Source: Odoribacteraceae bacterium
GTDB taxonomy: Bacteria > Bacteroidota > Bacteroidia > Bacteroidales > Marinifilaceae
Assembly: GCA_031259905.1 (NCBI GenBank)
Contig: JAIRKS010000097.1
Location: 1 to 6,625, forward strand
Reading direction: 5' to 3'
DNA: 6,625 bases
The notes beneath the pieces are model-generated. The model was not told the DNA's origin, ran no database searches, and saw only the letters and a list, made by a program, of their open reading frames with translations. A program made the translations under genes and the position numbers. How positions within the stretch are numbered: position 1 is the stretch's first letter; each line of letters opens with the position of its first letter. Below, one piece after another: positions 1-5,438 of this stretch.

Positions 1-159
1 TACTGTTATCAAAACGGTGAATTTACAAATGGTGAAATGACCGTAAGAGAGTTTCAGGAATTTTGCCGCTGCAAAATGGTGGAGCAAGGCTGTAACAGAT
101 TTACGGCGTGGTTTTTTACTCGTGGAATGAAACGTTTGGAAAGATGGAAGAATAAATAA
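1..159 (+). CDS. Unrecognised Cys-rich protein, C-terminal fragment
   Basis: An open frame enters from the left edge and ends at TAA 157-159, giving 52 residues. The start lies outside the window. The visible tail has four cysteines (in-window residues 2, 22, 24 and 31, including a CxC), aromatic residues in the middle (TAWFF) and a strongly basic end (RGMKRLERWKNK). I see no signal peptide or membrane segment in the part present. I do not recognise the family and assign no function. The frame has low GC (about 33% on the first line), like the next two genes and unlike the right half of the window. It is on the same strand as the beta-propeller gene, 76 bases upstream of it, so co-transcription is possible but not shown. 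The frame is real only if it continues upstream; 52 open codons in AT-rich DNA is moderate support. Confidence 0.55.
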   Translation, partial: YCYQNGEFTNGEMTVREFQEFCRCKMVEQGCNRFTAWFFTRGMKRLERWKNK

Positions 160-186
160 TATGTCTAAGCCTACGCTCAATTTTAT

Positions 187-216
187 GTTGTGTAATTCGC
201 ATTTTTTTTCTTTTTG
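187..216 (+). promoter_or_regulatory. Weak candidate promoter for the beta-propeller gene
   Basis: TCTTTTTG at 209-216 matches five of the six fixed positions of the Bacteroides -7 box TAnnTTTG. GTTG at 187-190, 18 bases upstream, could serve as the -33 element (consensus TTTG). A start about seven bases downstream would leave a leader of only around 12 bases before the ATG at 236, which is short. The T-rich stretch makes chance matches likely, so this is a tentative call. Confidence 0.22.
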
Positions 217-235
217 AATATAATCTATAAATAAC

Positions 236-1402
236 ATGAGTACTCGGATATTGTTTTTGGGGATATCATTTATTGTCCTCTCTTCTTGCGCACGAGAATC
301 AGTTACAACATTAAGAGAGATTAGGATCAATCCATCGAAAGTGGATTCGGTGTATGACATTGCTAATGACGTCGAGCCGGCGTGGGATATCGTGGCGCTG
401 GAGACTAAAGACGAGTGTTTGATCAGTTCCGTGAGTAAGGTTGTCTATCGAAACAATATATACTATGTCTTGGATAGAAAGATTAATGCGCTCTTTCTTT
501 TTGACTCGGCGGGTAAATTCCTTTCCAAGATTAACAAAAGAGGAAGAGGCCCGGACGAGTATAGCGATGCAAGTGCGTTTGTTGTTGTGGGAAAGAATAT
601 TTGGATTTCCGATGGGAACATGCGATCGTTGATATGCTATGATGAAAATTTGGAGATGATCGATCGCTTTAATACATGGGAAATCATGGGAGCTGATCAT
701 ATCGAATACGCGAACGAAACAATTTATATGGCTAACAACTGGACAGGATGGAAGGACGAAGGGAACATAGCGTTCGGGGCCTATGATGTGGCGAGTAAAC
801 AGGTGACGGAATTCGTGCATACGCCAAGGAGAGGGGACGATGTAGCCCGTATGCGTAAACAAGGACAATTATCTCAATTGGGCGACACGTGTCTTTTCTA
901 TCACGCCTTTTGTGACACGATTTTTCAAGCATATGGCGACACGTGTACGCCTGCATACAAGGTGATCTTCAGCGAGCGATACGAGGATATCCCTTTGCCC
1001 ATAGAAAAAATATTAGATCCAGACACTAAACATATCATCAGGGGACTTGAAGATATTGATCAAACACGCAACACCGTCCTCATAGGATATTTTGAATCGG
1101 ATTTTTTCGTCTCCGCGCTATATGATAAAAAAACGGGAACGTGCCAAGTATATCGCAAAATCATTAATTCTAACCTGAATAACTTGCCTATTTACCGGTA
1201 TAATACATTTTTCGATGGTGATCAGATAATAAGTGCATATGATAATCTCGAACCGGTAGTCAATGCTTTCGCGTATGGGAAGCTCAACGAATTAAAGAAC
1301 GAGTCGGACAAGGAAAAGATTAGAAGCGCGCTTACCGGACTTACATCGTACTCGAATCCTGTATTGATCAGATTTAAATTACGTGAGGATTCCAAACTAT
1401 GA
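236..1402 (+). CDS. 6-bladed beta-propeller lipoprotein (BF3164-like)
   Basis: This 388-residue protein is a predicted envelope lipoprotein. Residues 1-18 are a lipoprotein signal: a short basic N-region, a hydrophobic core and lipobox LSSC with the acylated Cys at 18. The body resembles the Bacteroidota 6-bladed beta-propeller family (BF3164-like). The clearest stretch is residues 76-111: an aromatic/hydrophobic strand followed by LDRK, LFLFD, then GKFL and GRGPDEY (103-109), typical of the early blades. ISDGN and YDEN strands follow, and a CDTIF segment occurs near residue 226. The length is normal for the family. The ATG at 236 is chosen because the signal peptide begins directly there and the leader is A/T-rich. 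The molecular role of the family is not established; members are usually thought of as surface or periplasmic binding or assembly proteins. The gene overlaps the thioredoxin-like gene by four bases, so the two are probably translationally coupled. A 12-base repeat encodes GDTC twice (residues 216 and 234). Confidence 0.9.
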   Translation: MSTRILFLGISFIVLSSCARESVTTLREIRINPSKVDSVYDIANDVEPAWDIVALETKDECLISSVSKVVYRNNIYYVLDRKINALFLFDSAGKFLSKINKRGRGPDEYSDASAFVVVGKNIWISDGNMRSLICYDENLEMIDRFNTWEIMGADHIEYANETIYMANNWTGWKDEGNIAFGAYDVASKQVTEFVHTPRRGDDVARMRKQGQLSQLGDTCLFYHAFCDTIFQAYGDTCTPAYKVIFSERYEDIPLPIEKILDPDTKHIIRGLEDIDQTRNTVLIGYFESDFFVSALYDKKTGTCQVYRKIINSNLNNLPIYRYNTFFDGDQIISAYDNLEPVVNAFAYGKLNELKNESDKEKIRSALTGLTSYSNPVLIRFKLREDSKL

Positions 1403-2007
1403 AGTGGGCTTCCTACATGATATACGCGCTTCTTGTTGCTGGAATAGTCATGTTTTCAGTATTGTGGTACGGAGAGCGGGATAAGGTAAAAGAACTTGAG
1501 GGGATACTCGAGTATACCATAAGCACGGGCAAAGGATTGAATGTCATTCAAGATTACAGAAATATCGAATTATTGCTAAACGGCAAGAAAATCGCGACGG
1601 AACTCTCCCTCTCTGACGGGAAAGGTAACGAGGTCGCGTGGGAGCAGGTATTGAGTGGTGGTGATAAACTTGTCCTCTATTTCCCGGAAGCAAGTTGCGA
1701 CGAATGTGTTGATGTCACGCTGTCTCGCGTGAAAGCAAGAGGAGATGTCCTCGACAGCGAGCGTGTGATCATATTGATTCATGCCACGAGTAGGCGGTAT
1801 GTCGCCCAGTACAAAGCAAATGCTCACTTGAATTATCCTATCTTCGAGGTGCAGCCTCGTCACGAGGACTTGTTCCCCACGTTCACCCCTTGTCTCTTTC
1901 TCGTGGAGCAAACGATTTCACGTATTAACACGGCCTATATTCCACGACGAGAAAATCCGGAAGGGATAAACAGGTATCTAGATAAAATAATTGCAGATTA
2001 TTTTTGA
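1399..2007 (+). CDS. Membrane-anchored thioredoxin-like protein with CDEC motif
   Basis: This 202-residue protein has a single N-terminal membrane segment (about residues 6-24) with no lipobox. A short charged helix follows (ERDKVKELEGILEY), then a globular domain facing the periplasm. The strand LVLYFPEASC (91-100) leads into C100-D-E-C103, placed as the CxxC of a thioredoxin fold. F-T-P-C (162-165) before a hydrophobic strand fits the conserved cis-proline loop, with P164 as the proline and an unusual Cys directly after it. The fold assignment therefore rests on motif order, not overall similarity. A thiol-disulfide reductase or redox-sensor role is an inference; CDEC is far from the WCGPC of thioredoxin, and similar proteins are often annotated only as redoxin-like. 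The ATG shares four bases with the stop of the beta-propeller gene, so the pair is very likely one operon. The protein ends IIADYF, and no clear + strand terminator follows. Confidence 0.75.
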   Translation: MKWASYMIYALLVAGIVMFSVLWYGERDKVKELEGILEYTISTGKGLNVIQDYRNIELLLNGKKIATELSLSDGKGNEVAWEQVLSGGDKLVLYFPEASCDECVDVTLSRVKARGDVLDSERVIILIHATSRRYVAQYKANAHLNYPIFEVQPRHEDLFPTFTPCLFLVEQTISRINTAYIPRRENPEGINRYLDKIIADYF

Positions 2008-2056
2008 ACAAGCGTGACTCATTGCAACAGGATTGTCAGTGTAAATTACGATGAAT

Positions 2057-2129
2057 AATGCCTTCCCGCGAAAACCCCGTGAAGCGTTATAAAGACTTTT
2101 GCGTTTGATATCGGTATTATGAAGGCATT
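2057..2129. repeat. Inverted repeat with 9-bp arms and 55-base loop
   Basis: AATGCCTTC at 2057-2065 and GAAGGCATT at 2121-2129 are perfect reverse complements. A possible T-G pair extends the stem by one (2056 with 2130). The 55-base loop contains no strong inner stem that I can see, and neither strand has a T-run after the arm, so it does not look like a terminator. It could be the closing stem of a structured RNA, a small mobile-element remnant, or chance. Confidence 0.45.
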
Positions 2130-2157
2130 GCAGAACACGTTGAAATAAATAGCGGAG

Positions 2158-2200
2158 ACTTAAAGAAACTCGCGGGTGAGTAACGGACTCGCCCGCGAGT
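2158..2200 (-). terminator. Rho-independent terminator of the minus-strand genes
   Basis: Arms at 2168-2181 (ACTCGCGGGTGAGT) and 2187-2200 (ACTCGCCCGCGAGT) form a 14-bp GC-rich stem around the five-base loop AACGG. One pair is imperfect: G-U if transcribed on the + strand, A-C on the minus strand. Reading the minus strand, the stem is followed by TTCTTTAAG, a T-rich tail. Reading the + strand, it is followed by AACGTGCG, with no tail. It therefore most likely ends transcripts of the nitroreductase gene, whose stop codon is about 90 bases upstream on that strand, and may also help block the converging + strand transcript. Confidence 0.68.
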
Positions 2201-2289
2201 AACGTGCGAACCGGGAGAAGTAAAATAACCCGGTGACTGGATAGAAATAGTCATATCCCTGCCGGTAGCGTTCCTCTTTTCGCCGGGGA

Positions 2290-2931
2290 TCAGCGGGTGG
2301 CAGGATAACCGACGGGGTTATTGAGAACAGGCATTTGGGTATCGGAAAGACCGAGGATCTCCTTCAGCTTCGGTTGATCCATGTAGGCGCGGGGTACGGT
2401 GACAAGTCCCACGGCAGCACAGAAAATATTAATATTCTGCGAGACGATGCCGCCGTCCATCGCTCCCCAGAGACGCGATCGTTCGACATCGTTCATCTTG
2501 AACCGGGAATAGTCCGAGACAATAAGAAGAACCACCGGCGCGTGCTTGACGAAATCCTGGCCGGCAGCCAGTACCGGACGAAGATCACCACTGATAACCG
2601 GCTTCAAAAGACTATTCCGCGCGTCGTAAAGATACGTGCCGGCCGGGAGACAGACGTAAAGATCAATATCTTGATCATTCTTGGCGGTAGGAGCCGTGCG
2701 TCTCCCGTCGGGACGATTGACTCCGTAAGCGGCCCAGAGGAGGTCGCTCAAATCCTGGAGAGAAAGTTCCCTTTCGGACATCGCGCGCGAGGAGGCGCGC
2801 TCGCTGAGAGCCTTCATGACTGCACTTCCCCGCGTCTTATCGGGGGCATTCAACTTGATTTCCTTCAATTCTTGCGCCTGCGCGAGGGGCGCGATCAAGA
2901 GCGCGGCGAATACGAGTAATAGATGTTTCAT
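2290..2931 (-). CDS. Secreted SagB/ThcOx-type nitroreductase-fold protein
   Basis: This 213-residue protein is a predicted exported flavoprotein of the FMN-dependent nitroreductase superfamily, closest in pattern to the SagB/ThcOx branch. Residues 1-19 form a Sec signal peptide with an A-Q-A cleavage site before Q20. The mature part shows R45-A-S-S-R49, the Arg/Ser motif that usually binds the FMN phosphate. LSDLLWAAYGVNR (61-73) and RTAPTAKNDQ (78-87) match the family's RTAPSAGNxQ-like segment. A segment around GGIVSQNINIFCAAVGL (160-176) fits the flavin/dimer helix, and it ends with PVLNNPVGYP. The length fits one domain. SagB enzymes of azole-peptide clusters oxidise azolines beside a YcaO cyclodehydratase, but no YcaO or precursor peptide is visible here. 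The substrate is unknown and the reaction is only inferred. It is the last gene of a three-gene unit, 11 bases after the lipoprotein gene, with an A-rich leader (AAAACGAACG) and a terminator downstream. Confidence 0.85.
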   Translation of the reverse strand: MKHLLLVFAALLIAPLAQAQELKEIKLNAPDKTRGSAVMKALSERASSRAMSERELSLQDLSDLLWAAYGVNRPDGRRTAPTAKNDQDIDLYVCLPAGTYLYDARNSLLKPVISGDLRPVLAAGQDFVKHAPVVLLIVSDYSRFKMNDVERSRLWGAMDGGIVSQNINIFCAAVGLVTVPRAYMDQPKLKEILGLSDTQMPVLNNPVGYPATR

Positions 2932-2942
2932 GATCGTTCGTT

Positions 2943-3647
2943 TTAATAATAATTTATATAACGCTTCGTGTAATCGTAGACAAGAGGGGATGTGGCGTCA
3001 TTCTCTTCCTGGATATAAGCCTCCGTCCAGTTATTCCTCTCGTCGGAGGCGAGGACGACGCGGCGACAGGAAGTGATTGCCCGCGTAAGGGCGTACTCCT
3101 CGCGAATCCCGTGGTAGAGGCGTCCGTTTTCCTTGAGTGGGTAGACCTTCTTGACGACGGAGGTATAATCGTCGCGGGAGAGCGATCCTCCCTTGTACTC
3201 GAGGCAGGTAGCCGTTCGGGCCTCGTCGTCGTAGGTGTAGATAGTCTCGCCGGTGACGACGATGAGGGTATCCGGGGAAGTGCGATAGATATAATCCACG
3301 AGGAGTTCCCGCGTGAGCCGCATCTTGTCGTCGAACTCGCGATCGCGGGTCGAGGTCTGGTGGTAATTGCCGGAGGGGAGGAGGGTATACGCGACGACCC
3401 GCGAGCAAAGACCGAGAGGAATAAACTCGTAGTCGGCCTTCGCGAGCAGCTTGCCCGCCACGACCTCTCCTCCCAGGCGGGTAGCCTCGAAGATATCTAT
3501 CGTGAGCGAGCGGACGCCCGGTTGCAGGTCGAGGTGGAGGATCGAGAGGTCAGTCTCATCGAGGAATATCGGCTCCTCGACGGTCTCCCGCGTGCACGCG
3601 ACGTGGAGCAGGAGGAGGGGGATGAGGAACGAGAGGTGCGTGTTCAT
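2943..3647 (-). CDS. Lipoprotein with YD-like repeats (paralogue 2)
   Basis: This 234-residue predicted lipoprotein has residues 1-18 as signal sequence with H-V-A-C before the acylated Cys18. The -3 position is His instead of the usual Leu, so the lipobox is slightly off consensus. The body is mostly beta-strand-like and carries degenerate YD-type units: REFDDKMRLTRELL (103-116), YTYDDEARTATCLE (137-150) and SDERNNWTEAYI (201-212). These line up in order with YTYDSRHRLTSELT, YSYDDKAGTATEI and RDERGNWTKAY of the upstream neighbour, so the two genes look like a diverged tandem duplication. I know no function for this group; YD-like repeats occur in surface and secreted proteins. It sits 3 bases after the upstream lipoprotein and 11 bases before the nitroreductase-fold gene, so co-transcription is very likely. 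The start is fixed by the signal sequence. Confidence 0.82.
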   Translation of the reverse strand: MNTHLSFLIPLLLLHVACTRETVEEPIFLDETDLSILHLDLQPGVRSLTIDIFEATRLGGEVVAGKLLAKADYEFIPLGLCSRVVAYTLLPSGNYHQTSTRDREFDDKMRLTRELLVDYIYRTSPDTLIVVTGETIYTYDDEARTATCLEYKGGSLSRDDYTSVVKKVYPLKENGRLYHGIREEYALTRAITSCRRVVLASDERNNWTEAYIQEENDATSPLVYDYTKRYINYY

Positions 3648-3650
3648 GGA

Positions 3651-4433
3651 TTATTTCGTGAAATAGTTATTCTCGCGGGTAAAATACTCTTGTGGCCCTG
3701 CTGCCGTCACGTTCCCGTCATTATCCCTGACCAGTAAGTTGGAATAGGCCTTCGTCCAGTTGCCGCGTTCGTCGCGTTCGACGACGACGAAGGAGACAGA
3801 GAAAGTGGGGAGGATAGGCAGGTCGTCGACGGCGGCACGCGTCGAGACGACCTCGTAGAGGTCATCGTCGATAAATCCGTTTGTTTTCAGGCGGTAGACG
3901 ACCTCCCTGGTGACGGTGAAGGGATCGTCGCCGGTAGCGACGGAGGTAATCTCGGTAGCCGTCCCCGCCTTGTCATCGTAGGAATACGTCTTCTTCTCGC
4001 GCGAGACGACGGGTGTTCCCCCGGTGAGGGTCAACTCGCTGGTGAGGCGATGGCGGGAGTCGTAAGTATAGTCCACGCGACAAGTGAGCATGAACCTTGT
4101 CTCCTCCCACGGGACGGAGTAAATCAATTCGGTAGTGATATACCCGTACTTGTCGAAGCTCGCGCCTCTCTTCTCGAGGGTATCTCCCGTGGAGACATTT
4201 CCCGCGTCGTCGGCGACACATTCGAGGATGGTAAGCTCTGTCGATTGCAGTTCCCCGGCGACATACCCTTCCGGGATATTGTATTGTTCAAAAAAGCGGT
4301 TGATATAACGTGCATCTTCCTTGTAAATCACCATCACGTGTTCTTCTTTTTCACACGCGACCAGGCAGGCGAGGAGCGGCAAGAGTGTAACGAGATGTTT
4401 TGTCTTCATAAACGTGAGATAATAACGGTTCAT
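3651..4433 (-). CDS. Lipoprotein with YD-like repeats (paralogue 1)
   Basis: This predicted lipoprotein has 260 residues from the first ATG, or 252 from a second in-frame ATG at 4409. Both starts give a valid signal with lipobox L-V-A-C (Cys27 in the long form). The long form is preferred for its A-rich leader (AAAAGAAATAGATGA). The later start has a more typical basic N-region (MKTKH), so the choice is open. After Cys come E-K-E-E, matching the K(D/E)2 lipoprotein export signal known from Bacteroidota, so surface exposure is plausible. The body has four loosely repeated YD-like units: SFDKYGYITTELI (92-104), YTYDSRHRLTSELT (122-135), YSYDDKAGTATEI (150-162) and RDERGNWTKAY (220-230). Function is unknown. 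It is the first gene of the three-gene unit, with a likely promoter 25 bases upstream, and is related to the following lipoprotein. Confidence 0.82.
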   Translation of the reverse strand: MNRYYLTFMKTKHLVTLLPLLACLVACEKEEHVMVIYKEDARYINRFFEQYNIPEGYVAGELQSTELTILECVADDAGNVSTGDTLEKRGASFDKYGYITTELIYSVPWEETRFMLTCRVDYTYDSRHRLTSELTLTGGTPVVSREKKTYSYDDKAGTATEITSVATGDDPFTVTREVVYRLKTNGFIDDDLYEVVSTRAAVDDLPILPTFSVSFVVVERDERGNWTKAYSNLLVRDNDGNVTAAGPQEYFTRENNYFTK

Positions 4434-4457
4434 TCATCTATTTCTTTTAAACGAGAG

Positions 4458-4465
4458 CAAATGTA
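4458..4465 (-). promoter_or_regulatory. Bacteroides-type -7 box before the lipoprotein genes
   Basis: Read on the minus strand, 4465 to 4458 is TACATTTG, a perfect match to TAnnTTTG. It falls in the short gap between the metF stop (4476) and the first lipoprotein ATG (4433). Initiation about seven bases further on would leave a leader of roughly 18 bases (or about 42 to the ATG at 4409). The -33 position holds only a GTTTTTT run, not a clear TTTG. It probably starts transcription of the two lipoproteins and the nitroreductase-fold gene. Confidence 0.5.
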
Positions 4466-4475
4466 ATCTTTTTTC

Positions 4476-5426
4476 CTAAAAAACTTGCCGGATGATATCG
4501 CGAATATTCCCGGAGTTCCCCATCGTGTAATAGTGGACGGCTGGCGCACCGCGCGCGACAAGTTCCTTGCTCTGCGCCACGGCCCACTCGATGCCCACGG
4601 CGTTAACGTCGGCATTGCTCGTGCACCGGCGGATTTCCTTCAAGAGATCGCCGGGGATATCGACGTGAAAGGTGCGGGGGAGCATCTCGACGTGCTTGAA
4701 AGTAGAGACAGGCTTGATGCCGGGGATTATCGGCACGGTGATCCCGGCTCGGCGGCTCGCGTCGACGAAGCGTAAGAAAGCGGCGTTATCGAAAAACATC
4801 TGGGTAACGACATAGCGTGCGCCGGCGTCGATCTTTTGTTTCAAGTACTCGATATCGGCGTCGATATTCGGCGCCTCGTGATGCTTCTCCGGGTAGCCGG
4901 CCACGCCGGTACAGAAATTCGTGGGGACGGCGCCGGGGGTATCGTCGAGATATTGCCCGCGGTTCATGCGCGTGATCTGCTCCACCAGCTCGCTACAATA
5001 GCGGTATCCCCCCTCGCCCGCGACGAACAGGCGTTGGCCGGGGAGGGGATCCCCGCGGAGGGCCATCACGTTCTCGATGTCGAGGAAATGGAGATCGATC
5101 AGGACATTTTCGATCTGGTGGCGCGTGGCGCCGCCGCAGACGACGTGCGGGACGACCTCCACGGGGAAGCGTTTCATGATCGCCGCGGCGAGGGCCACGG
5201 AGCCGGGGCGTTTCGTCACGACGACGCGTTCGATAGAGCCGTCGGGGCGGTGGCGGAACTCCTCCTCGTCGCGGTGGAAGGTGATGTTGATAAACGGCGG
5301 CGCGAACTCCATCAGCGGTTCGATGGCGGCGTGAATCTTTCGGATATCCCCTCCGCGCAGTGGCGGCACAAGCTCGAGGGAGCAGAACGGGGCGGTGGAC
5401 TTTTCAAGGATGTCTATAACTTTCAT
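4476..5426 (-). CDS. metF: Methylenetetrahydrofolate reductase
   Basis: This 316-residue cytoplasmic flavoprotein reduces 5,10-methylene-tetrahydrofolate to 5-methyl-tetrahydrofolate, the methyl donor for methionine synthase. It has the normal length for a bacterial single-domain TIM-barrel MetF, with no regulatory extension. Visible family motifs are F-C-S-L-E18-L-V-P-P (E18 corresponds to the catalytic Glu28 of the E. coli enzyme), PHVVCGGATRHQI (93-105), ALRGD126PLPG (E. coli Asp120 region, near the flavin), FCTGVAGYPEKH (171-182) and VTQ209MFFD (E. coli Gln183 region, folate binding), followed by PIIPGIKPV. The ATG at 5426 places the first strand directly at the start. It lies 12 bases downstream of metH, so the two are almost certainly one operon serving the same pathway. 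No terminator is seen after its stop. Confidence 0.97.
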   Translation of the reverse strand: MKVIDILEKSTAPFCSLELVPPLRGGDIRKIHAAIEPLMEFAPPFINITFHRDEEEFRHRPDGSIERVVVTKRPGSVALAAAIMKRFPVEVVPHVVCGGATRHQIENVLIDLHFLDIENVMALRGDPLPGQRLFVAGEGGYRYCSELVEQITRMNRGQYLDDTPGAVPTNFCTGVAGYPEKHHEAPNIDADIEYLKQKIDAGARYVVTQMFFDNAAFLRFVDASRRAGITVPIIPGIKPVSTFKHVEMLPRTFHVDIPGDLLKEIRRCTSNADVNAVGIEWAVAQSKELVARGAPAVHYYTMGNSGNIRDIIRQVF

Positions 5427-5438
5427 ACGTTAGTCGTG

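Larger units (their letters stand above)
2008..2289. other. Convergent intergenic region, no gene seen
   Basis: These 282 bases lie between the 3' ends of two convergent transcription units. Only tiny frames occur (for example 13 codons from 2051), without support. The region holds a long-loop inverted repeat (2057-2129) and a strong stem-loop (2168-2200). Smaller dyads follow, such as ACCGGG 2210-2215 with CCCGGT 2229-2234. Base composition changes here from the AT-rich left half to the GC-rich right half. Confidence 0.7.

Noticed and set aside
175..209. Possible terminator after the first partial gene (GCTCAATT / AATTCGC followed by eight T)
   Set aside because: Only the four A/T pairs plus two G/C pairs match, with mismatched bases between them, so the stem is too weak to call. 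The T-run may simply be part of the AT-rich promoter region.
2051..2092. 13-codon frame starting ATGAATAATGCC, as a peptide gene
   Set aside because: It is too short, has no signal or leader-peptide features and overlaps the inverted repeat. Nothing supports translation.
2335..2919. + strand frame of 194 codons opposite the nitroreductase-fold gene
   Set aside because: The minus frame has a signal peptide and flavin-binding motifs, while the + frame shows no recognisable feature.
2290..2931. Azole-peptide (TOMM) biosynthesis cluster, suggested by the SagB-type protein
   Set aside because: No YcaO cyclodehydratase, precursor peptide or transporter is present in the window, and the protein is exported, which does not fit cytoplasmic azoline oxidation.
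3111..3737. + strand frame of 208 codons opposite the two lipoprotein genes
   Set aside because: It crosses the boundary between two real minus-strand genes, has no signal or motif, and its composition is that of a reverse-strand shadow.
4470..4484. TTTTTT-AGG-AAAAAA dyad at the metF stop as a terminator (minus strand)
   Set aside because: The stem is made only of A/T pairs with a three-base loop and no tail afterwards, so it would not stop transcription. It sits where a -33 region would be expected.
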